Origin: Halocaridina rubra
Taxonomy: Eukaryota; Arthropoda; Malacostraca; Decapoda; Atyidae
NCBI GenBank assembly: GCA_037179515.1
Contig: JAXCGZ010001888.1
Span: 262,501-326,500 of the forward strand
Direction of reading: 5' to 3'
DNA length: 64,000 nt
Part shown: piece after piece, positions 52,810-64,000 of the stretch
Layout: the number at the start of each line of letters is the position of its first letter
Numbering within the stretch: the first letter of the stretch is position 1
Made by a program: the position numbers and the translations under genes
The notes under the pieces: model-generated
What the model was told of the DNA's origin: nothing
Database searches by the model: none
What the model saw: only the letters and a program-made list of their open reading frames with translations

Positions 52810-54340
52810 ACCTTTACTCCTGTGGTTGGCTTGCACACTGGAAGGGGCAATGCAAGGGAGGGAGAGGCAGGCTTATTGGAAGGAGGAATCTGGAGTGGCA
52901 GCTGAAGAGACTGAGGCAGGCAAGTCTGGAGAGGCAAGAGAACCTGCAGCAGATGCTGGAGATACTGGGACAGGTGAGTCTGTAAAGACAGCCGAGGTAA
53001 AAGGTACTGGATCTGTTGTAGGGGGATCTACCTTCATGAAGAAACGTTCGAGCCAAGTCTGGAAGGATGCTATCTTCTTCTCCTCCTTGATTTCCCTGTA
53101 ATGCCGCAGGGAATCCATGACCCCTCTGCCAAACTTAGTGGACCTGGCAGTGTTGGGGTCCTCAGCCTCAAACTTTGCCAACACTTCCTCTATCATAGCA
53201 AAGCCTTACCCTTCCTTATAAGTCTCTTGGGCTCTGGGCTTGTCATTTCTTCTTCTTCGTCGATCAACTGCTTCTCCAGTTGAATGATGTTCTCAGGAGA
53301 TAGCTCCTTTCCATGAGATTCCAGCAGCTCTTTTGCTTCATCAGCCCCCACCTTCATCTTGAACTCCTTACTCAGGGCAACAACTTTCTTGATGACAGCC
53401 TCCATTGTCTCCTCAAAGCCATGAATGTAATTCACAAACTGGGGGCACAATTTCTTCCATATCCCTATCAAGTTCGTCTGCTTAGCTTCCTCCCAAGAAT
53501 CAGCAATACTCTTGAAAGCATGAAGAATATTTTAAGACATCCAAAACTCTTTGAGAGTCAAGTTCTTGTTCTTCTCAGTATCCCTGAGAGCCATAGTGAA
53601 TGTCCTTCAAAGGTAGTAGGTTTTGAAAGAGGCACCATTGGCTGTAACAGGGCAGTGGTATTAGGTGGAAAGTAAACCACCTTGACTCTAGGATGAAAGT
53701 CATCCAAATGGGGAGGGTGACCAGGGGCATTATCCATCACTAGTAACACCTTAAATGGTAGACCCTTGGCAGCACAGTACCTCTCCATTTCTGGCACAAA
53801 ATGGTTGTTGAACCGGTCCTCAAAAATCTGAAGGGTTACCCAAGCCTCCATGTTCGACTTCCAGATGACAGGCAGTTGACCCTTCCAAATGCCCTTGAGT
53901 GCCCTTGGATTTTCTGCCATTAAACCAACAAGGGCATCATCTTGAAGTCTCCAGCAGCATTAAACCCCTAAAGCAAAGTCAGTTTCTCCTTGCTCACTTT
54001 ATGGCCTGGTGCTGTCTTCTCCTCCTTGGCGATGTAAATACAACTAGGCATGCGCTTCCTGAACAAACCAAACTTGTCCACATTCAAAACTTGTCAGACA
54101 CGGTAAAACCCCCCCCTCCCTGATTATCGCAGCTAACACATTAGGAAAATTTTTTGCTGCTTTCTCATCACCACCATCAGCTTTACCTTGCACCTTAAGG
54201 TTATGCAGATTAACACAAGTCTTAATCTGCATAAACCAACTCCTGCTGGCCACAAACACTTGACTTTCACTCCCTTCCCCTTTTCCATTTTCATGGCATT
54301 AAACAATCTTTTCACTTTCACCTGAATCAGCAGAAGGCTC
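52810..54340 (-). pseudogene. Tigger1-like transposase, catalytic and C-terminal part
   Basis: Read on the minus strand: LCRLRLVLICITL/NLHNLKVQGK pieces of the DNA-binding region, then about 53920 AENPRALKGIWKGQLP, LLVMDNAPGHPPHLDD (second catalytic Asp) and NTTALLQPM. The expected DQG with the third catalytic Asp is missing: the sequence continues VPLSKPTTF in a shifted frame. Then come IWKKLCPQFV, HGFEETMEAVIKKVVAL and the tail FQTWLERFF. It belongs with human Tigger1-type transposases by these motifs. Frameshifts near 53560-53620 and 53200, plus losses in the DNA-binding region, make it dead. Confidence 0.88.
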
Positions 54341-54343
54341 ACT

Positions 54344-56565
54344 GTGATTACCTAATTGTGATTACCTAATTGTGTTTACGGGAAAGAGCCCAAAGCTCGT
54401 ATCTTCCCGTCTCCTGATCGGCTTCCATTTTATACTTAGTCATACTTATCATACCTGTCCTTAAAACTATGGATTCAGATAGCATTAACTACCTCCTCGC
54501 TTAGCCAATTCCAATTATCAACTACTCTTACACTGAAAAAGTATCTCCTTACATCCTGCAAAGAAGTTTTCTTACGAAGCTTCGAACTATGACCTCTAGT
54601 TCTAGAGCCTGCCATATCAAAATATCGATCCCTATCCACTCTATCATAACCATGAAGGAATTTAAAGACTGTCACCATATCCCCCCTCACTCTTCTAGCT
54701 TCCAGTGATGGTAAGTCTAATTCCCTCAGCCTCTCATCATAACTGAGATTGCGTATTTCTGGCACCAGTTTCGTGGCATGTCTTTGAACTTTTTCAAGCT
54801 TAGCTATGTGCTTTTTCAAGTGCGGATTCCAAAAGGGGGCTGCATATTCGAGTTTTGGCCTCACATAGGTTACATAAATATTTCTGAACATTTCCTTGTC
54901 CATGTGCCTGAAGGCTACCCTTACATTTGATAAGAATGCATATGCTGCCCTTACTATGCCATTTATATGTATTTCTGGAGACAAATCTGCCAGTATGTTT
55001 ACTCCTAGATCTCTCTCATTTTCTGTCTCTTGAAGTTGTTCTCCAGCCACCGAGTAGTCAAGCTTGGGCCTTCTTGCACTTGTACCCATTCTCATTACCT
55101 TACATTTTGAAGTATTGAATTTCGTTAGCCACTTTTCTGACCACTCATGCAGATTATTTAGATCCTCCTGAAGTTCTCTACCATTGTTCTCGTTTTTTAC
55201 TTTCTTCACAATCTTTGCATCATCTGCAAACATATTCATGAATGAATTTACAGACTCTGGTAGGTCATTTACATATACAAGGAACAAAAGTGGCCCTAAA
55301 ACTGAACCCTGTGGAACTCCACTACTAACTCTTCTCCATTCAGACACTGAGTGTCTTACTCTAACCCTCTGTTCCCTTCCTTCTAAGTAAGTTTTTATCC
55401 ATTCTAAAACATTTCCACCTATTCTAGCCATTGATTGCAGCTTCCTAATAAGTCTCCCATGTGGAACAGTGTCAAACGCTTTCTGGAAGTCTGGGAATAT
55501 GCAATCTGCCCAGCCCTCTCTTTCCTGTAAGATTCGGCTTACCTCATCATAAAATTCTAATAAGTTTGTTACTGTTGATCTACCTTCTCTGAAGCCATGT
55601 TGCCTCACTGACAAAAAGTTGAAGGATTCCAAGTGAAGAGAGATATGTTTCCTTAGTAGATTCTCCATAACTTTGCAAACTATGCTGGTCAAGGAAACTG
55701 GTCTATAGTTCAGAGCCGTATCCCTCCTTCCCTTTTTGAAGATAGGTATCACATTTGCTTGTTTCCAGCATCTTGGAATCTCCCCTGACTCCAGTGACTT
55801 TTTAAATATGATACTTAGTGCCACTGACATTGAGTTTGCGCATTTTTTAGGCACATGAAGGGATATGTCATCAGGACCCGTAGCTTTATGAACATCTAAA
55901 TCCATCAGCGCTTTGCATACCTCTGTGGCTGTAAGGTTGATGTTCTCTAATACCGGCCCTTGAGCTTCTATCACTGCAATCTGAGGGGGTGGGGTATTTT
56001 CTACTGTAAATACTGACTGAAACTCCTTGTTCAATTCTTTGCAGATCTCTTCATCCATCTCAGTGATGCTTCCATCCGCTCTCTTTAGCCTTAAAACCTG
56101 TTCTTTTACCTTCAGTTTTCCTCTGATAAAGCTGTGGAAAAGCTTGGGATTTTCTTTAGCCTTCCTGGTGATGGCCCTCTCATAGTCTTTCTCTGCCTCT
56201 CTCCTTTTACTTAGGTAGTCATTTCTTGCTCTTTTGTAGGTTTGCCAGGCATTTATGTTTTTTCTCCTCCTATACCTTTTCCAGCATTTGTCTCTCCACT
56301 CCTTAGCTCTTTTACACCCATTATCGAACCATTTCTCTCTGGCATGAATTACACCTACTTTGGTGACAGGTATGCAGCAATCTACTATCTTCCCATATTT
56401 CTCACAAAAGATGTCATACATTTCTTGTACAGATTTGTTGTAAAATAAGGTTCTTCAGTCAATAACTGCAAAAAGCTCATTCCTTTTGATGTAATCTCCT
56501 TTCGGATAGTTCCTCTTCATGTCCTCAGTGCCTCTACTCTCAGGAAGAATATCTTCAATGATATA
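54344..56565 (-). mobile_element. CR1/L2-like LINE, 5'-truncated, nested in Tigger1-like element A
   Basis: Its 3' end on the minus strand is two units of AATTAGGTAATCAC at 54370-54344, and the 5' end is truncated in the endonuclease at TATATCATTGAAGATATTCT. The direct repeat ACTGTGAT occurs at 54341-54348 and 56565-56572, overlapping the LINE's own terminal unit by a few bases. The sequence is very close to copy 1, suggesting a relatively recent insertion. Confidence 0.93.
54475..56421 (-). pseudogene. LINE reverse transcriptase (648 codons open)
   Basis: An open frame from MYDIFCEKYGK to LSEEVVNAI with motif A FPDFQKAFDTVPH (Pro where copy 1 has Leu), motif B SGVPQGSVLGPLLF and FADD. Upstream a TGA (56455-region, Asp-stop-Arg where copy 1 has DWR) interrupts the protein, and the C-terminus ends early at a TGA (codon for the Ser of AISIHSF region). 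The reverse transcriptase core itself is uninterrupted. Confidence 0.9.
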
Positions 56566-56572
56566 CTGTGAT

Positions 56573-56885
56573 ACGCTGTCGATGCTGGTCATCCATTCAA
56601 AGTACCAATAACCTCTTTATTCCAATCATTAGCCCACTACACTGCTTGGTAAAAACTGTGGGCTTCATACAAGCTGAATCTTTCACATGTGTAAGGATGT
56701 GATCTTTATCCATAATAATCGTCACCATGGTCGAACAGCTTAACCCCAGTAAGCGGCCAATGATTGTAGCAATTTCTTTCTTTCCCAGACATTTTACTAG
56801 TTCTACTTTAACTTACAGGGTGATGGCTTTCCTTTTCTTCAAAGCATTGCCATCAGAAGAATCACAAACTATGCTTTAGAGACAT
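56573..56885 (-). pseudogene. Tigger1-like transposase N-terminal part, separated by the LINE
   Basis: From 56885 the minus strand reads MSLKHSL and then, in shifted frames, an HTH region comparable with 59270-59020 (for example the YFEWMTSI stretch against LVLWLDDQ in element B) up to GTATCACAGT. It lies directly across the LINE from the rest of the transposase (52810-54340). Confidence 0.7.
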
Positions 56886-57342
56886 AGTGTGGGTCAATAA
56901 TGAACATAACAAACCAAAGAGTGAATGAGCACTAGGACAATATGGTGTATGAGTGGAAACTGGGCAACACTTATTCTTCTTCTCAGTCTAATACCATGTG
57001 ATGATGTATTTTGCCACACTCAACAAACTTTTCTGCATGAAGACCATATTTACGACTATGTATTTGTTAACTTTGTAAATAAATTCAATCTAATTCCTTC
57101 AGATAACCAAATTCATAAGCAAATGAATAAATAACACCATTAATTTGCTATATACATATACAACAATGCTGCATAATGTGTATTTGTCTACCATGCTCAC
57201 AAACTGTTTAGAGAGCAAAGTTTGTATTTACCACACAAACCAAGTAGGTAAAAAATATGATTTAATAATAATTTATGGGAGCTGCTTCATAACGACAAAA
57301 CTTTGTAAGTCAAAGACAGCATAATTCAAGTACCCCCTGTAT

Positions 57343-59831
<2,489 letters not shown>

Positions 59832-60004
59832 CCATAATCCCCCTTATAAGGGGGTGGCTGAGTCAAAGTAAAATACCTTTGATTCATTGCGGGAAGAAAA
59901 TACAGAGGAGGGGATTCCCAGTCCCCTCGCCTTGCCCCATTTAATCGACTTTTGTGACATGCAGGGGAACACGGAGGAAGTGTTCTTACCCCCTCCCTCA
60001 GGGG

Positions 60005-60007
<3 letters not shown>

Positions 60008-60080
<73 letters not shown>

Positions 60081-60100
60081 TTATTTATTTATTTATATAT
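60008..60100. repeat. (AT)n followed by (TTTA)n
   Basis: About 70 bp of AT then five TTTA units. Confidence 0.95.
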
Positions 60101-60129
60101 TAATAACACTGAACTGTTAACACAGTCTA

Positions 60130-60483
<354 letters not shown>

Positions 60484-60564
<81 letters not shown>
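60484..60564. repeat. (AT)n microsatellite
   Basis: About 80 bp of AT between the foldback and the next MITE. Confidence 0.97.
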
Positions 60565-60963
<399 letters not shown>

Positions 60964-61217
60964 CTATCTATCTCCCTTGGCTGTTTCCGCCTTTAATTGG
61001 GGGGGTAGCCGACATAAAAAAAAAATAAGGGGATTACTTTGCTCTTTGGGTAATGACGAGGGAGGTAGCGACCGTTCAGATGGCACTGCTGGAGTGCCAC
61101 AGCCCATCCTCCCGGCTCTTCCACAACCTGTGTCGCTTCACAACTGCCAACTCCCCTACTGCCCCTACCACTGGGCTATCTCTGTAAGATGCACCCCATG
61201 GTAACAGCAGATGCCCA

Positions 61218-62069
61218 TCAGAGCTGAGTCACAATCGCTCGCCACTCATTCCTATTCCTAGCACGCTCACTTGCTTCCCTCACATCCATCGTCCTATCAA
61301 TCAGGGCTCTCCTTACTCCATCCATCCACCCAAATCTAGGCCTCCCTCTAGCATTTCTCCCATCAAATCTCGCATTAATCTCCTTTTTCAGCAGTCTTTC
61401 ATCATCCATCCTTTCCACATAGCCAAACCATCTCAGAACATTCATATCTACCCTGGCTGCAATTTCTCTCCTCACACCCATTCTTGCTCTCACCACTTCA
61501 TTCCTAACCCTGTCCAACCGAGATACACCAATCATACTCCTCAGGCATTTCATCTCAAACACATTTAGTTTCCATCTCTCACTTACTTTCATACCCCATA
61601 ACTCTGATCCATACATCACAGTTGGCACAAACACTTTCTCATACAAAACTTTCTTAACATTCATTTCCAACCCTCTATTCTTCATCACTCCTTTCAACTC
61701 ACCCAACACTTTACATCCTTCATTCACTCTGTGACACACATCTGCTTCCACTCCACCATTTGCAGCTATAACCGAGCCTAGATACTTAAATTGATGAACT
61801 TCCTCAAGTGTCTCTCCATTCAACATTACATTCAATCCAGCACCATCCTCCTTTCTTGTACACCTCATAACCTTACTCTTTCCCACATTCACTCGCAACT
61901 TCCTTCTCTCACACACCATTCCAAGTTCTGACACTAACTGACACAGCTTCTCCTCTGAATCTGCCACCACCACAGTATCATCTGCAAACAGCAACTGATT
62001 CAGCTCCCACTCGTTATCAACCCCATCTACCATTCTCAAAGTTCGACCACGCACTCGCTCATTCACCAA
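61218..62069 (-). pseudogene. RTE-like reverse transcriptase C-terminal half
   Basis: It starts VNERVRGRTLRMVD, directly continuing DGVVREV across the CR1 fragment. The catalytic motif is LLFADDTVVVADS, followed by FKYLGSVIAANGGVEADV and YEKVFVPTVMYGSELW, then RWFGYVERMDDERLLKK and GRPRFGWMDGV. It ends in ARNRNEWRAIV. This 283-codon segment has no internal stop. Confidence 0.9.
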
Positions 62070-62320
62070 AGGTCATAGTTTGAAGCTTCGTAAGAAAACT
62101 TCTTTGCAGGATGTAAGGAAATACTTTTTCAGTGTAAGAGTAGTTGATAATTGGAATTGGCTAAGCGATGAGGTAGTTAATGCTATCTCCATCCATAGTT
62201 TTAAGAACAGGTATGATAAGTATCACTAAGTATAAAATGGAACCGATGAGGAGACGGGAATATACGAGCTTTGGGCTCTTTCCCGTAAACACAATTAGGT
62301 AAGTACAATTAGGTAAGTAC
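62068..62320 (+). mobile_element. CR1/L2-like LINE 3' fragment nested in the RTE-like LINE
   Basis: About 250 bp from GGTCATAGTTTGAAGCTTCG (RT C-terminus) to a 3' end of two AATTAGGTAAGTAC units, a variant of the AATTAGGTAATCAC unit of the other copies. The flanking RTE reading frame is restored if it is removed. The shared flank is only ACC. Confidence 0.92.
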
Positions 62321-63411
62321 CTCTCTTACCACTCCATCATTATACAAATTGAACAGCCATGGTGACATCACACATCCCTGTCTCAGTCCCACACTCACTG
62401 GACACCACTCACTCACTTCTTTCCCTACCCTATCACAAGCTCTACTGCCCGCATACAAACTCTTCACTGCATACAACAGTTTACCATTAATTCCATATAA
62501 CCTCAAAACATTCCACATTGCCTCTCTATCAGCTCTATCATACGCTTTCTCCAGATCCAAAAATGAAAAATACACATCCTTACCCTTTGCTAAATATTTC
62601 TCACATAACTGCCTAACTATAAAAATCTGATCTATACAAGCTCTACCTCTCCTAAAACCACTCTGCACTTCTGCAGTCACATTTTCTCTGTCTTATCCCT
62701 AATCCTATTAACCAGTATCCTACCATACACTTTTCCTACCACACTCAACAAACTTATATACCTAAAATTACTGCATTCATACACATCTCCCTTACCTTTG
62801 TATAGGGGCACTATACAAGCAATCACCCATTCCACTGGCACCATTGACAACATAAAGCATATATTAAACACCCTCACTAACCATTCCAATGCAGTCACAC
62901 CCCCTTCTTTCAACATTTCCGCTCTCACACCATCCATTCCAGGTGCTTAACCTGCTTTCGCTTCATACCATGCCCTTTTCACCTCCTCTCTTGTAATCTC
63001 TCTTTCATTTTCATCTCCCATTACTGGCACTTGAACACCCCCCACTGCCACTATAGCTGCCTCTCTATCTTCCTCAACATTCAGCAAGCACTCAAAATAT
63101 TCTGCCCATCTTTTCCTTGCACCATTCCCTCTTAACATCTGTCCATTCACATCTTTCACTGTCTCTTCCATCCTCGATCTACCCTTCCTTACTCTCTTCA
63201 CTTCTTTCCAAAACTTCTTTTTACTCTCCTCATATGACCTACTAAAATCTTGTCCCCACCTAACATTTGCCAACCTCTTCTCTTCCTCTACCTTCCGCTT
63301 GGTTTCCACATTTTTCTCCCTATATCTTTCATACTTCTCCCCACTGTTATACTGCAGCCATTCCTCAAAAGCCCTCTTTTTCTCTTCCACCCTTATTTTC
63401 ACCCCCTTCAT
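62309..63411 (-). pseudogene. RTE-like linker and reverse transcriptase N-terminal half
   Basis: Three open pieces in order. 63411-62947 is a charged linker (RKVEEEKRLANVRWGQDFS). A TAA follows it at about 62947. 62937-62677 (MDGVRAEMLKEGG, IVPLYKGKGD) holds the fingers. 62680-62309 holds VQSGFRRGRACIDQIF, motif A FLDLEKAYDRADR and motif B GLRQGCVMSPWLFNLY. The last piece stops where the CR1 fragment is inserted, in DGVVREV. Confidence 0.87.
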
Positions 63412-63995
63412 TCCACCACTCGCTGCCCCTCCTCATGCCACCTCCAACAAACCTCTTCCCACACACCACTTGCATGTCCCACAAAACATTCTTTCATCAC
63501 CCCACATTCCTCCTCTAACTCCCCAACTTCTCTTTCTTTCACCCTGTCATATGCCACTTTCAACCTGTCCTGATATTCCTGTCTCTTCTCTGGCTTTTTC
63601 AACTCTTCCACTTTCGCCATGTCCCTTCTACATCCCCCCACTCTATTTCCCCACTCTTTTGCTACTACCACTTTTGCTTCAACCAAAAAATGATCAGACA
63701 TCCCAGCAGCCACACCCCTAAATGCATGCGCATCTGTTGCTCTACCAATCATGCTCTTTGCTACCAACACATAATCCATCAGTGCTCTTTCTTTCACTCT
63801 TCCATTTGCCGTTCTCATCCATGTATACTTATTTCGTAATTTCTTCTTGAAAAAACTATTACCTTTCACCAACTCTTGCTCCACACACATATCTACCAGT
63901 CTCTCGCCACTCTCATTCCCACCTGGTATCCCATACTTTCCTACAACACCTTCTACATCTCCATCACCCACTCTGGCATTCAAGTCACCCAACAC
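63408..63995 (-). pseudogene. RTE-like endonuclease (partial, enters from window edge)
   Basis: MLGDLNARVGDGD begins at an internal Met near the window edge; the protein certainly starts outside. GDLNARVG and SDHFLVEAKV are the conserved endonuclease motifs near the catalytic Asp/Asn and His, and ALMDYVLVAKSM lies between. A stop/frameshift near 63410 separates it from the next piece (MKGVKIRVEEKKRAFEEWL). Confidence 0.85.
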
Positions 63996-64000
63996 AACTA

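Noticed and set aside
52826..53101. Plus-strand frames opposite the Tigger1-like transposase
   Set aside because: The minus strand carries the recognisable transposase motifs.
61000..61217. A separate GC-rich gene or CpG island
   Set aside because: It is continuous with the RTE-like LINE and fits its 3' UTR.

Overview
This is a eukaryotic, intron-containing, strongly repeat-dominated genomic window. The mix fits a decapod crustacean (crab, crayfish or shrimp) or a similar arthropod: very long (AT)n, (CT)n, (ATT)n and (GATA)n arrays, pogo/Tigger DNA transposons, CR1-, Jockey/I- and RTE-like LINEs, and a giant lipoprotein-like gene. The taxon is inferred from repeat style only. I see nothing prokaryotic, no rRNA and no CRISPR.

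The one clear host gene lies on the + strand. Its body is an exceptionally long open exon, 39941-50610 (10.67 kb, about 3,556 codons without a stop). Canonical splice signals bound it, and the apparent terminal TGA lies inside a GTGAGT donor. A small phase-compatible exon at 32423-32626 carries the same motif, a hydrophobic or small residue followed by Pro-[Phe/Tyr/Trp], with alternating hydrophobic residues after it. The protein is almost entirely amphipathic beta-strand, very Cys-poor, and built from dozens of diverged units of roughly 50-60 residues. Near the end it changes to a more helical character. The best guess is an apolipoprotein-B/apolipophorin-like lipid-carrier beta domain. The 7.3-kb intron between the two exons is filled with LINE relics, a large foldback and AT/GATA arrays that stop about 60 bp before the acceptor.

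Region by region: 1-3.1 kb, CR1-like LINE; 3.1-4.24 kb, microsatellite-bearing foldback element; 4.35-8.29 kb, complete but broken Tigger with minisatellites on both sides of its transposase; 8.3-11.4 kb, LINE ends, a palindrome and foldback halves; 11.46-18.1 kb, second Tigger split by a CR1 LINE; 18.1-23.9 kb, foldback elements, a SINE with a perfect 17-bp target duplication, and a small Tigger-derived MITE; 24-26.8 kb, tandem duplications and composite repeats; 27-29.2 kb, Jockey-like LINE; 29.8-31.7 kb, relic of a THAP/P-element-type transposase on the minus strand, with an intron inside the THAP domain; 32.4-50.6 kb, the giant gene; 52.2-57.3 kb, Tigger1-like element carrying two LINE insertions; 57.5-59.7 kb, a second Tigger1-like element; 60.1-60.5 kb, foldback with a structured RNA-like motif; 61-64 kb, RTE-like LINE split by a CR1 fragment.

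Apart from the giant gene nothing looks like a functional host gene. Every transposase and reverse transcriptase here is broken by frameshifts, stops or lost catalytic residues. The clearest histories are the nested insertions (LINE in Tigger twice, LINE in LINE, SINE in MITE), which allow relative dating of the families.
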